Origin: Mesorhizobium huakuii | GTDB taxonomy: Bacteria > Pseudomonadota > Alphaproteobacteria > Rhizobiales > Rhizobiaceae | Direction of reading: 5' to 3' | Assembly: GCF_014189455.1 (NCBI RefSeq) | Contig: NZ_CP050296.1 | Coordinates: 4,212,001 to 4,276,000, forward strand | DNA: 64,000 nucleotides | Part shown: positions 49,138 to 58,600 of the stretch, piece after piece | Position numbering within the stretch: the first letter of the stretch is position 1 | Layout of the letters: the number at the start of each line of letters is the position of its first letter | Position numbers and translations under genes: made by a program | Notes under the pieces: generated by a model | Database searches by the model: none | What the model saw: only the letters and a program-made list of their open reading frames with translations | What the model was told of the DNA's origin: nothing

Positions 49138-50643
49138 ATGACCACGGCTCCGCTGCTCGCGGCGCGGGGGGTGTCGAAGTCTTTCTTCGGCAACCCCGTC
49201 CTGCGCGACGTCTCCATCGCTCTCCAGCCGGGCCGCGTGCATGCGCTGCTCGGCGAGAACGGCGCGGGAAAGTCGACGCTGATCAACCTCTTGTCCGGGG
49301 CGTTGCGCCCGGATGGCGGGGCCGTCGAGGTCGAAGGGCGGGCGGTGTCGCGCATGACGCCGGCGCTTGCCCGGCAGGCGGGCATTGCCGTCGTGCAGCA
49401 GGAGCTCAGCCTGACGGCCAGCCTGTCGATTGCCGAAAACATCGGCCTCGGCGCCTATCCCAGGCGGCTCGGCCTGATCGACTACACCGCGCTTGCCGCC
49501 CGGGCCAGGGCGGCGTGCGAACTGGTTGGGCTGCATGAGCCGCTGTCGACGCCTGTCGGGCATCTGTCACTCGGCCGCCGGCAGATGGTCGAGATCGCCA
49601 AGGCGCTCTACCGCAAGCCACGCGTGCTCATCCTCGACGAACCCACCTCGTCGCTGTCGGCGACGGAGACGAAAATCCTGACCGACCTGCTGAAACGGCT
49701 GCGCGGCCAAGGCATCGCCATTCTCTACATCTCGCACCGGTTGAACGAGGTGATGGCGCTCTGCCAGCATGTCACCGTCCTCAAGGATGGCATCTGCACT
49801 GCGGACCGCTCGCTGGCGGGAACCGACGCCGCCGGGCTTGTGCGCCTAATGGTCGGCCGCGACCCCGGCGATCTCTTTCCGCAATGGCAGACTTCCAGGT
49901 CTCCGGCCGACGCCATCTCGGTCCGCAATTTTTCGGCGGGCCTGATGCGCGACGTCGATCTCGACGTCAGGACGGGCGAGGTGCTGGGCATTGGCGGCCT
50001 GGTCGGGCAGGGGCAGGAAGATCTGCTGCTCGGACTTTGCGGCGCGATTCCGGCCAGGACCGCATCGGCGAGCGTCAATGGTGTCCCGGGGCTGCCCGGC
50101 GGCGTTCCGAAAGCCAATGCGCTTGGCCTTGCCTATGTGCCGGCCGATCGCAAGCGTGAAGGCCTGCACCTGATCCATCCCATCATCACCAACATGATGT
50201 TGCCCGCCTTCGCCAGACTGCCGGCGCTGAAGCTGCGCAGCCGCCGGGCCGAGCGCGAGACGGCCAGAGGCCTTGCCGCCCAGCTCGGCATCAAGGGCGA
50301 TCTCGCCCGAGCGGCACAGGCTCTCTCCGGCGGCAACCAGCAGAAGGTGGCGTTGGCGAAATGGATGCCGCACGACCCGCTCGTGCTTCTGCTAAACGAC
50401 CCGACGCGCGGCGTCGATGTCGAGACCAAGCGCGAAATCTACCTGATGCTTCGCGCCTTCGCCGCCGCCGGCAAGGCCGTCGTGCTGCTCAGTTCCGACA
50501 CACCGGAACTGGTGCATCTGTGCGACCGCGTCGCGGTGGTGCGTGAGGGCCGTATCGTCGCCACGCTCGAGCGCGGGGCGCTGAGCGAGGAGACCATTGT
50601 ATCGGCGGCGATGGGCGCCGAGGACCGGAAGGTCGCGGCATGA
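49138..50643 (+). CDS. Sugar-type ABC transporter ATPase (tandem nucleotide-binding domains)
   Basis: The 501-residue tandem ATPase of the RbsA/XylG/MglA class has, in domain 1, Walker A GENGAGKST, signature LSLGRRQMVEIAKAL and Walker B VLILDEPTSSLS. Domain 2 has a degenerate Walker A (GLVGQGQED), signature LSGGNQQKVALAKWM and LLLNDPTRGVD. ATG 49138 is preferred to the in-frame TTG at 49135. It follows the binding-protein stop by 5 nt and overlaps the permease start by 4 nt. Confidence 0.92.
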   Translation: MTTAPLLAARGVSKSFFGNPVLRDVSIALQPGRVHALLGENGAGKSTLINLLSGALRPDGGAVEVEGRAVSRMTPALARQAGIAVVQQELSLTASLSIAENIGLGAYPRRLGLIDYTALAARARAACELVGLHEPLSTPVGHLSLGRRQMVEIAKALYRKPRVLILDEPTSSLSATETKILTDLLKRLRGQGIAILYISHRLNEVMALCQHVTVLKDGICTADRSLAGTDAAGLVRLMVGRDPGDLFPQWQTSRSPADAISVRNFSAGLMRDVDLDVRTGEVLGIGGLVGQGQEDLLLGLCGAIPARTASASVNGVPGLPGGVPKANALGLAYVPADRKREGLHLIHPIITNMMLPAFARLPALKLRSRRAERETARGLAAQLGIKGDLARAAQALSGGNQQKVALAKWMPHDPLVLLLNDPTRGVDVETKREIYLMLRAFAAAGKAVVLLSSDTPELVHLCDRVAVVREGRIVATLERGALSEETIVSAAMGAEDRKVAA

Positions 50644-51605
50644 GCACTGTTTCCCCCGCAAAGTCCGCCGGCGCCCTCTACTGGCCAGTGCAGATGCGCC
50701 GCAACATCGGCGTGCGCAGCCTGTTCATCGTCGTGCTGGCGTTTCTCGTTGCCTATGGTGTTCTGTTTCCGGGCCTGTTTTCGGCTTCCGGCTTCGCCAA
50801 ATTCACCCAGAGCTGGTTCCCGCTGGCATTGGTCGCGATGGCGCAGGCGATCCTCATGCTCACCGGCGGCATCAGCCTGGCGATCGGCGCCACCGTCAGC
50901 CTTGGCGCGGTCATCGCCGCGACGACGATGGCCGGCCCGCTCGGCGTCGCGGGCGGCGCCGCCGCTGTGGCGCTGACCGGCCTCGGTATCGGCACGGCGA
51001 CCGGCTTCATCGTCGTCAGGCTTCGCCTCCCGGCGATCGTTGTGACGCTTGCCGGTTCCTTCATCATAGGCGGCGCGGCACTGCTGGTCCTGCCCAGGCC
51101 GGGTGGTGCCATTCCGGCATGGCTGTCCGATCTGCTTGCCGGCAACACGCCGGCGGCCTTCGTGCTTTTGATGGCGATCGTCTTGCTGTGGAAGCTCTAT
51201 CTCGCCACGCCGCTTGGGTTGAGCCTCTATGCCGCCGGCGAAAATCCGGTCGGCGCCTATCGCTCCGGCGTCCCGGTCGACGCCGCGCGCGTCGCTGCCT
51301 ATGCGATCAGTGGCTTGCTCTCCACGGGCGCCGGCCTGTTTGTCGCCGCGCAGACGGGATCGGGAGATCCGGTCATCGGCACGGCCTTCACGCTGAACTC
51401 GATCGCCGCCGCCGTGCTCGGCGGCATCGGCTTCCTCGGAGGGCAGGGCACGATGCGCGGCGCGCTCGCCGGCAGCCTGCTGCTCAGCCTGATGATCAGC
51501 GTCATGTTCTTCCTCGGCTTCACCCCGGTCGCGCAATATGTCGCCCAGGGCCTCATCATCATCGGGGCGGTTGCCATACCGCAATTCCGCAAGGTGCAGC
51601 AATGA
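50640..51605 (+). CDS. Sugar-type ABC transporter permease 1
   Basis: The 321-residue permease of the RbsC/XylH class has about eight to ten membrane segments, AQAILMLTGGISLAIGATVSLGAVIAA near residue 75 and the coupling segment YAAGENPVGAYRSGVPVDAARVAAYAISG. ATGA overlap with the ATPase gene upstream and ATGA overlap with permease 2 downstream show a tightly coupled operon. Confidence 0.92.
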   Translation: MSTVSPAKSAGALYWPVQMRRNIGVRSLFIVVLAFLVAYGVLFPGLFSASGFAKFTQSWFPLALVAMAQAILMLTGGISLAIGATVSLGAVIAATTMAGPLGVAGGAAAVALTGLGIGTATGFIVVRLRLPAIVVTLAGSFIIGGAALLVLPRPGGAIPAWLSDLLAGNTPAAFVLLMAIVLLWKLYLATPLGLSLYAAGENPVGAYRSGVPVDAARVAAYAISGLLSTGAGLFVAAQTGSGDPVIGTAFTLNSIAAAVLGGIGFLGGQGTMRGALAGSLLLSLMISVMFFLGFTPVAQYVAQGLIIIGAVAIPQFRKVQQ

Positions 51606-52574
51606 CGGCATGGAATGAGAGTGTAGGCGGTAAACGCGCCTTGGCGATCCTGCGCAGCCGGCCGTTCCTGACCGTTGTCATCGTCGCCGCCGTCTGGATC
51701 GGGGCCAGCTTCGCCTCGCGCGGCTTCGGCGCCTATGGCCATCTGCGCTATCTGGTCGAACTCGGCGCCGTCATCGGGCTGGTCGCGGCCGGCCAGACCT
51801 TTGTCGTGATCGCCGGCGGTATCGACCTTTCGGTCGCGGCGATCGTCACCGTCAGCGCCATCAGCCTGCCGCTGCTGTCGTGGCCAGCGGATCCCACCGG
51901 GCTTGCCTCCGTCCTCGCTGTCCTTGTCCTGACCACTGTGATCGGTGCGGTCAATGGGCTCGGCGTGGCGTTGCTGCGCGTTCATCCGATGATCATGACG
52001 CTGGCCATGGCGACCTTCCTGCAGGGCCTGCTGATCATCATTGCCGGCGGCAGCGCCCGTGACCGCTGAAAACCCGCTGGTGCACTGGCTTGGCAATGCG
52101 CGGCCGGCCGGTATTCCGGCAGGTATTGTCCTGTGGGTCATCGTCTCGGCGATTGTGCTGACGGTCATGCATGCGACGCCATTCGGCGCGCGCATTTTCG
52201 CCATGGGCGCCAATCCGCTCGCCGCTTCGCTGTCGGGGGTGCCGGTGGCTTCGACGACGCTCGCCGTCTACGGCATCAGCGGCTTCACCTCGGGCCTCGC
52301 GGGCGTGCTCGTGCTGGGCATGAACGGACAAGGCTATGTCGGGATCGGCGATCCCTATCTTCTGGCTTCGATCGCTGCCGTGGTGCTTGGCGGCACCTCG
52401 ATCCTCGGCGGGCTCGGCACCTATGCCGGCACCATCCCGGGCGCGGTCCTGCTGGTCACGATCACCGCGCTGATCACCGTCGTCAACGCATCGCCCGGCT
52501 GGCGCAGCATCCTGTTCGGATCACTGATCCTCGGCCTGCTGCTGCTCTCAGGCCGGGAGCAGGCTCGCCGATGA
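51602..52574 (+). pseudogene. Sugar-type ABC transporter permease 2, frameshifted
   Basis: The frame from ATG 51602 encodes the N-terminal half of an RbsC-type permease (GLVAAGQTFVVIAGGIDLSVAAIV) and ends early at 52069 after AGGSA. The C-terminal half (NPLVHWLGNARPAG to the stop at 52574) is in another frame. The two frames join at AGCGCCCGTGACC (about 52052-52064) if one C of the CCC run is removed, restoring about 323 residues. The 3' end overlaps the convergent amidohydrolase gene by 27 nt. The gene is broken as given. Confidence 0.88.
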
Positions 52575-53489
52575 CAATTCGTCCAGCCGGTAAATCCGTT
52601 TCGCATTGCCGAAGAACAGGGCTGCCTGCTCGTCTGTGGAAAGGTCCGCCGCAATGGTCTTGAAGCCGTCGTATATGTCATCAAACGAAGCGTGCAGGCC
52701 GGCGACCGGAAAATCGCTGCCGAACATGGCGCGATCGCTGCCGAAGCAGTCGATGCAATGCAGCACCACCGGCCGCAGGCTGTCGAGCGTCCAGTTGTGA
52801 TCATAGGCGACCAGATCCGAAATCTTCACGGCGACGTTTTCGTGGCGCGCCAGGGCGCGCAGTCCTTCGCGCCAGCGTCGCATGCCCTCGGCGTCGCGGT
52901 CGATCGGGCTGCCGCAATGGTTGAGGACGAATTGCTGGCCGGGAAACGCCGCCGCCAGCCGGGCAGCATCGGCAAGCTGGCGCGGGAACACCATCAGGTC
53001 GAAGGCGAGTTGGTGAGCGCCGAGCAAGGCCAGGCCGGCGCGCCATGCCGGCTCGTCCATGATGCCGTCTCGCGCAGCGAAGCGCCGGGTAGGATCAGGG
53101 TCCCAGCTCAATATGTCGCGCACGCCGACGACGCGATCGAAGGCAGCCTGCGCCTCGATCAGCGCCGGCGCCCCGGGGCTCGCCAGCGGCACGCGGACGA
53201 CATAGCGGGCCGCCACGCCTTGCGACTTGTCCTGCGTTTCCAGCCAGCGCGTCTCGCCGACGCAGTCATCGCTCGCCCAGCCGGCTTCAACATGGACGGT
53301 GGCAACGACATCGTGCCCGGCGGCGTCGCGCGAAAAATCCTGCGGAAGATAGTTGCGGCGCAACGGGCCGAGCTCGCCCAGGCCGCCGCGTTCGCCGGCG
53401 GTCGCCGCCAACCACGGGTGCCGGCCAAGGCCAAGATCCCAGAGATGATGGTGGGCATCGACGATCGGTCCGGAATAGGGTTTTGGCAC
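52548..53489 (-). CDS. Amidohydrolase 2-family lactonase-like hydrolase
   Basis: The 313-residue TIM-barrel metallohydrolase has the opening metal motif DAHHHLWDL (residues 11-19), VLNHCGSP in the middle and the final metal Asp in MFGSDFPV. It matches the family of L-fuconolactonase and L-rhamnono-lactonase (COG3618). It probably opens a sugar-acid or similar lactone. It is antiparallel to the importer and to the next catabolic genes but embedded in the same locus. Its 3' end overlaps the permease 3' end. Confidence 0.88.
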   Translation of the reverse strand: MPKPYSGPIVDAHHHLWDLGLGRHPWLAATAGERGGLGELGPLRRNYLPQDFSRDAAGHDVVATVHVEAGWASDDCVGETRWLETQDKSQGVAARYVVRVPLASPGAPALIEAQAAFDRVVGVRDILSWDPDPTRRFAARDGIMDEPAWRAGLALLGAHQLAFDLMVFPRQLADAARLAAAFPGQQFVLNHCGSPIDRDAEGMRRWREGLRALARHENVAVKISDLVAYDHNWTLDSLRPVVLHCIDCFGSDRAMFGSDFPVAGLHASFDDIYDGFKTIAADLSTDEQAALFFGNAKRIYRLDELSSASLLPA

Positions 53490-53566
53490 GGAAGTCTCTC
53501 ATGCATGAGCTGGGCGGGAAGCCGGCCCGGCTGTCGTTTCGCGACGGCGAAAAGGGGTAGCATCGG

Positions 53567-54891
53567 ATGACGCAAAACTCACCAGTCCCGCTGCTTGGCG
53601 TGCGCGAAAATTTTGTCCTCGACGACCGCATCCGCGGTGTGCCGCCCGGCACGGCCGGGCTGGACTTAGCCTCGTCGGACAGCAGGGCTGGCGTCCGGCC
53701 GATGGCCGCATGGCGCTGCCCGTGCTCACCCTCGACGAGGCGGCGTTCGCGGCCAATCGCGACCTGTTCCTGCGCTATATCAGCGAACAGGGCGTCGCGG
53801 TCGCACCGCATGCCAAGACGCCGATGGCGCCCGACCTGGCCCGGTCGCTGGTCGAGGCCGGCGCCTGGGGCACGACGGTCGCCGATATCCGCCAGGCGAC
53901 GGTGATGCTCAAGGCCGGGCTTTCCCGGCTGATCATCGCCAACGAGGTTGGCGGCAGCGGTGGCGCCAGCCGTCTGGCAACACTCGCCGGCGCCTGGCCG
54001 GATGTCGAGATTCTCGTGTTCGTGGACTCGGTCGACGCCGTCAATGCGCTGGCCGGGGCCTGGCGTGCCCATGCCGCGCTTGCTCCCTTGCGCGTGCTGG
54101 TCGAACTGGGCGCGGGCAGGGCCGGCGCGCGCACCACGGCTGAAGCCGAGGCGATCGCCGATGCGGTGATGGCGACCGGTGGCCGCCTGCTGATCGCCGG
54201 CGTCGCGACCTATGAGGGCGCCGCCGCGCAGCCCGACGCCGGCCGCACCGACGCGGTGATATCAGACCTGCTGGCGATGATTTCGGACATGTTCCTGCGG
54301 CTGCGCGCTCGCCTTGGCGGCGAGGCCCCGCTGGTGGTGACAGCCGGCGGCTCGATCTTCTTCGACAAGGTTGTCGCCGCGCTGTCGCCTGTCGTCTCGC
54401 GCGATGGCAATGCGACACTGGTGCTGCGCAGCGGCGCCATCTTCTTCCATGACCACGGAACCTATGACCGCTCGCTCGGTGTGCTCGACGCCCGCCAAGG
54501 ATTCGTCATCGGTGGCGAGAAAGCCTCCGCGCGGCAATCGTTCCGCCCGGCGCTGCGGCTGTGGGCCGAAGTGCTGTCGCGGCCGGAGCCGGGTCTTGCG
54601 ATCTGCGGCATGGGCATGCGCGACGTGTCGTTCGATCAGGGATTTGCGGTTCCGCTCGCGATTCATCGCGCCGGCCAGTTGCATTCTGCCGCGCCGGTGG
54701 ATGCCAAGGTCGTCAAGCTCAACGACCAGCATGCCTTCCTGGCGCTGGAACCGGGTACGGATCTGGCTGTCGGCGATGTCGTCGAGTTCGGCATCTCGCA
54801 CCCCTGCACCTGCCTCGACCGTTACCGCGTCATCTTCGGCCTCGATGAGACCGGACATGTCCGCCATGCCTTCCCAACCTATTTCGGCTGA
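53567..54891 (+). pseudogene. D-threonine/D-serine dehydratase-like PLP enzyme (DSD1/alanine racemase N-type), frameshifted
   Basis: The first frame (ATG 53567) encodes the N-terminal lead (RENFVLDDRIRGVPPGTAG). The second frame to 54891 encodes nearly all of the enzyme. The PLP lysine lies in APHAKTP, the phosphate-binding TAGGSIFFD near the middle, and the zinc His/Cys of the C-terminal domain in HDHGTYD and ISHPCTCLDRYR. The frames join if one G is added in CCTCGTCGG (about 53671-53678), giving LASVGQQGWRP. The family removes ammonia from D-hydroxyamino acids or cleaves them. It is followed by RidA, which deals with the reactive enamine products of such dehydratases. Confidence 0.85.
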
Positions 54892-54936
54892 CCGGATCCG
54901 CGCCGGCCCCGGCAAAACAAACTGAAAGGATGCGAT

Positions 54937-55281
54937 ATGATCAAGTATTTCCAGTCCGGCTCCCGCATGTCGCAGGCGGTCGTCTATGGCGGCCTCGTGC
55001 ACATAGCCGGCCAGGTGCCCGACAACCGCAAGGCCGGCATCGAAGCCCAGACCAGTGACGTGCTGGCCAAGATCGACGCGCTCCTCGCCGAGGCCGGCAC
55101 CAGCAAGTCGAAGCTGGTGGCGGTCAACATCTTCCTGCCGCAGATCGGCGATTTCGATGCCATGAACAGCATCTATGACGCCTGGGTCGACCCCGAGCGC
55201 CTGCCGGCGCGCGCCTGCGTTGAAGCGCGTCTTGCCGATCCTGACCTGCGCATCGAAGTCACCGCGGTGGCGGCGGTCTGA
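54937..55281 (+). CDS. RidA/YjgF family enamine/imine deaminase
   Basis: The 114-residue protein of the RidA superfamily has the GGLVHIAGQVPDN strand near residue 17 and the C-terminal PARACVEARLADPDLRIEVTAVAAV, with the conserved Arg before the ACVEA strand. RidA proteins hydrolyse 2-aminoacrylate-type enamines and imines. Immediately after a dehydratase-like PLP gene this is a natural partner. An AAAGGATGCGAT site precedes the ATG; 3 nt separate it from the deacylase gene. Confidence 0.92.
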   Translation: MIKYFQSGSRMSQAVVYGGLVHIAGQVPDNRKAGIEAQTSDVLAKIDALLAEAGTSKSKLVAVNIFLPQIGDFDAMNSIYDAWVDPERLPARACVEARLADPDLRIEVTAVAAV

Positions 55282-55284
55282 ACC

Positions 55285-56295
55285 ATGCACACCGGCCTCG
55301 TCTACACGCTCGACTTCGACCGCGATGGTAAGACATCAGGCCATCTCAGCATTCCGTTCTCGATCGACCGCTCGCCCTACTACCAGGTCAAGGTGCCGAT
55401 CTGCCTGATCCGCAATGGCGACGGCCCATCGCTGCTTTTGATGGCCGGCAATCACGGCGACGAATATGAAGGCGAGCTGTCGCTGGCCAGACTGGTGCGC
55501 CGGCTCGATTCGAAGCGGATCAAAGGCCGCGTCACCATCCTGCCGATGGCCAACGTGCCGGCGGTGATGGCCGCCAAACGCTGCTCGCCGCTCGACGGCG
55601 GCAATCTCAACCGCGCTTTCCCGGGCGATCCGTCGGGTACGCCGACAGGCCGGCTGGCGCATTTCCTGGAGACGGAGCTCTTTCCCCGCCATGACGTCGT
55701 CTTCGACATCCATTCGGGCGGCACCTCGATGGAACATCTGCCGACAGCGCTGGTCGAGCGCAACAGCGATCCCGACCGCCACGCTCGTGGCGTCGAATTG
55801 ATGCGCACGCTCGGCATGCCTTACGGCTTCGTGGCCGACAATGGTGAGGCTTCGCCGACCTCCATGGGCGCGGCGCGGCGTGCCGGCGCCATCGGCGTCA
55901 GCGGCGAGTTCGGCGGCGGCGGCACTGCCACCGTCGATACGATGGCGATTACGGCTCGCGCGCTCGACAGTTTGATGATGGCGCTGGGTGTGATCGACGC
56001 ACCGGTTCTCGGGCCAGCATCAAAGCCTCCGGCGCCGACGCGGCTGCTTTCGCTGTCGCGGCACAGTCAGGGCATCTACGCCACCCGCCGCGGCTGGTTC
56101 GAACCTGCCGTCAGGCTGGGCGACAGCGTCGACGCCGGACAATTGGCCGGTTGGTATCACGATCTTGAGCGACTCGATGTCGCCGAGGAAGCCTTGCATT
56201 TCGCCGAAGACGGCATCGTGCTTTCGCGCCGGCTGCACACGATGTGCGAGGCGGGTGACTGCCTCATGCAGGTCGCCGAGCCGGTCGACGGCTGA
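55285..56295 (+). CDS. Succinylglutamate desuccinylase/aspartoacylase-family zinc deacylase
   Basis: The 336-residue zinc carboxypeptidase-fold enzyme has the zinc ligands His57 and Glu60 (NHGDEYEGE) and His143 (DIHSGGT), plus the substrate Arg in NLNRAFPG. It is closest in layout to the DoeB-type N-acyl-diaminobutyrate deacetylases of ectoine breakdown. No doeA or doeD is here, so the substrate is another N-acyl amino acid. It is coupled to RidA (3-nt gap) and followed by the unrecognised 393-residue gene. Confidence 0.88.
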   Translation: MHTGLVYTLDFDRDGKTSGHLSIPFSIDRSPYYQVKVPICLIRNGDGPSLLLMAGNHGDEYEGELSLARLVRRLDSKRIKGRVTILPMANVPAVMAAKRCSPLDGGNLNRAFPGDPSGTPTGRLAHFLETELFPRHDVVFDIHSGGTSMEHLPTALVERNSDPDRHARGVELMRTLGMPYGFVADNGEASPTSMGAARRAGAIGVSGEFGGGGTATVDTMAITARALDSLMMALGVIDAPVLGPASKPPAPTRLLSLSRHSQGIYATRRGWFEPAVRLGDSVDAGQLAGWYHDLERLDVAEEALHFAEDGIVLSRRLHTMCEAGDCLMQVAEPVDG

Positions 56296-56329
56296 CAGAA
56301 TAGTTCCGCAAAACATCCACGAGGATTCC

Positions 56330-57511
56330 ATGCAACAATTGTCCATGTGGACCTACCCCTGGGATGTCCAGGACCTGGGCCTGGAAACTGTCGAGCGCGA
56401 TCTCGCCGAGCGCGCCGGGCTCAACATGATCAGCCTCGCCACTTCCTACCATGCCGGCCGCTTCCTGCAGCCGCGCAGCCCGCGCCGCAAAGCCTATTTT
56501 CCCGAAGACGGCACGATCTATTTCAAGCCGACGCCGTCGCGTTGGGCCGGGCTCGCCATCCAGCCAAAGGTTGCCGACGTGATCACGCAGGGCGGCGACG
56601 TACTTCGCGACCTCGTCCGCAGGCGTGAGGCTGGTGGGCTCGGCGTTTCCTGCTGGACGGTCTGCCTGCACAATACGCGGCTTGGCATGCTTCATCCGCA
56701 GGCCGTCACCCGCAACGCCTTTGGCGATGCCAATTACTACAATCTCTGTCCCTCGCATCCGGATGCGCGCGCCTATGTCCGTGCGTTGGTCGCCGATATC
56801 TCGCACAGCTACAGGCCGGACAGGATCGAGCTTGAGAGCCCGTCCTTCATGGGCTTCGCCCACGAATACCATCACGAGAAGGATGGTGTCGGGCTGACGC
56901 CGGAGGACGATTTTCTGCTGTCTCTGTGCTTCTGCCCGTCCTGCCTGGCCCGGGCCGCCGGCGCGGGAATAGATGGCGAGCCGGCGCGCAAATTGGTCCG
57001 CCAATGGATCACCGAGACCTGCGAGCGCGCGGTGCCGCAGCGGCGGTTTCCGGATTTTCCGGCGAGCGGCCTCGAGACGTTTCGGCCCTGGCCGGAACTC
57101 CACGCCTATCTCGACTGGCGGTTCGAGCCGGTGACCAGCCTGGTTGCGGAATTGCGCGAGGTTGCTGACCCCAGGACGGCCGTCGTCATCATCGACTTGA
57201 AGGACGGCTGGCTTGGCGGCTGCGATCTGGCGGCACTGGGCAAGGTCTGCGACGGGGCGATCCTGTGTGCCTACGACATGCAGGTCGCCGATGTCGCGAG
57301 CCTGATAGCGGCCGGCCGGGCAGCACTCGGCGCGGAAAAATTCCTCGGCGCCGGCTATCGGTTGTTCTATCCGGAAATGGCCGGCCCCGACATGCTTGCG
57401 GCCAAGGTGAAGCCTGCGCTGGCATCCGATGTCGATGGCATCAATTTCTACAATTACGGCCTCATCCCCGCCGCGCGGCTAGACTGGATCGGTGTTGCCC
57501 GGCGACCTTGA
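56330..57511 (+). CDS. Uncharacterised protein, possible TIM-barrel hydrolase
   Basis: I do not recognise this 393-residue protein with certainty. Visible features are the N-terminal WTYPWDVQDLG, YNLCPSHPDARAYV near residue 140, a DRIELESPSFMGFAHEYHHEKDG segment rich in acidic and His residues near 165, and a paired-Cys segment LCFCPSCLARA near 200 that could bind metal. A C-terminal INFYNYGLIP strand follows. The alternating strand/helix pattern and acidic strand ends resemble a glycoside-hydrolase-like barrel, but I cannot assign a family. ATG 56330 follows CGAGGATTCC. It ends the dehydratase-RidA-deacylase operon, so it probably acts on the same substrate. Confidence 0.75.
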   Translation: MQQLSMWTYPWDVQDLGLETVERDLAERAGLNMISLATSYHAGRFLQPRSPRRKAYFPEDGTIYFKPTPSRWAGLAIQPKVADVITQGGDVLRDLVRRREAGGLGVSCWTVCLHNTRLGMLHPQAVTRNAFGDANYYNLCPSHPDARAYVRALVADISHSYRPDRIELESPSFMGFAHEYHHEKDGVGLTPEDDFLLSLCFCPSCLARAAGAGIDGEPARKLVRQWITETCERAVPQRRFPDFPASGLETFRPWPELHAYLDWRFEPVTSLVAELREVADPRTAVVIIDLKDGWLGGCDLAALGKVCDGAILCAYDMQVADVASLIAAGRAALGAEKFLGAGYRLFYPEMAGPDMLAAKVKPALASDVDGINFYNYGLIPAARLDWIGVARRP

Positions 57512-57580
57512 GCCGATCACCAATGTGCCTCGCCATACGATAGGATCTTCGCGTAGAACGTCGTTCGAAGGGAGCACCCA

Positions 57581-58600
57581 ATGTCGACTGGGACGAACAC
57601 CCGCATCGTGCTGGCGGCGCGACCGCAAGGCCGGCCGAAGCCGAGCGATTTCCGCATCGAGTCCGTCGGGATCGCCGAACCGGGCGAGGGCGAATTGCTG
57701 TTGCAGATCCTCTATCTGTCGCTCGACCCCTATATGCGCGGCCGTATGAACGCCGCCAGATCCTACGCCAAGCCGGTCGAGATCGACGGCGTGATGGAAG
57801 GCGGCACCGTTGCGCGTGTCGTCAGATCCCGCCATGCCGATTTCGCTGAAGGCGATATCGTGCTGTCCCACTCGGGATGGCAGGATTTCGCCCTGTCCGA
57901 CGGGGTCGGCTTGCGCAAGCTCGACCCTGTGGCGACACCCGTCACCACCGCGCTTGGCGTGCTCGGCATGCCGGGCTTCACCGCCTATGCGGGCCTGCTC
58001 ACGATAGGCCAGCCAAAGGCCGGCGAGACTGTGGTCGTGGCGGCGGCCAGTGGCGCGGTCGGCTCGGCTGTCGGCCAGATCGCACGTATCAAGGGCGCGC
58101 GCGCCGTTGGCATCGCCGGCGGCGCCGACAAATGCGCCTTCGTGCGCCACGAGCTCGGCTTCGACGCGGTCGTCGATCACCGGGCCGAGAATTTCGCCGA
58201 GCAGTTGAAGGCGGCCTGCCCGGATGGCATCGACGTCTATTTCGAGAATGTCGGCGGTCCTGTCTGGGATGCGGTGTTTCCCCTGCTGAACGAGTTCGCG
58301 CGCGTGCCTGTCTGCGGCTTGATCGCGCAATACAACACCGTCGCTGCTTCCGGTACCGACCGGCTGCCGACGCTGATGCAGCAGGTGCTTCACCGCAGCC
58401 TGACGATCAGGGGCTTCATCCAGCGCGAATTTGTCGACCAGCGCCCGGCCTTCTATCGCGAGATGGCCGGGTGGATCGCGTCCGGCCAGGTCCGCTACAG
58501 GGAAGATATCGTCGATGGCCTGGAGAATGCGCCGCAGGCTTTCCTCGGGCTTCTCGAAGGCAAGAACTTTGGCAAGCTCATCGTGCGGGTCGCGCAATAA
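57581..58600 (+). CDS. NADP-dependent MDR oxidoreductase (CurA/prostaglandin-reductase type)
   Basis: The 339-residue zinc-free medium-chain reductase has the SLDPYMRGRM segment near residue 48 and the NADP-binding AASGAVGSAVGQIARIKG near residue 150. The VYFENVGGPVWDAVFPLLNEFARVPVCGLIAQYN segment is typical of leukotriene B4 dehydrogenase/CurA-like enzymes. It reduces alpha,beta-unsaturated carbonyls. An AAGGGAGCACCC site precedes the ATG. It is 69 nt after the unknown gene and may form its own unit. Confidence 0.9.
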   Translation: MSTGTNTRIVLAARPQGRPKPSDFRIESVGIAEPGEGELLLQILYLSLDPYMRGRMNAARSYAKPVEIDGVMEGGTVARVVRSRHADFAEGDIVLSHSGWQDFALSDGVGLRKLDPVATPVTTALGVLGMPGFTAYAGLLTIGQPKAGETVVVAAASGAVGSAVGQIARIKGARAVGIAGGADKCAFVRHELGFDAVVDHRAENFAEQLKAACPDGIDVYFENVGGPVWDAVFPLLNEFARVPVCGLIAQYNTVAASGTDRLPTLMQQVLHRSLTIRGFIQREFVDQRPAFYREMAGWIASGQVRYREDIVDGLENAPQAFLGLLEGKNFGKLIVRVAQ

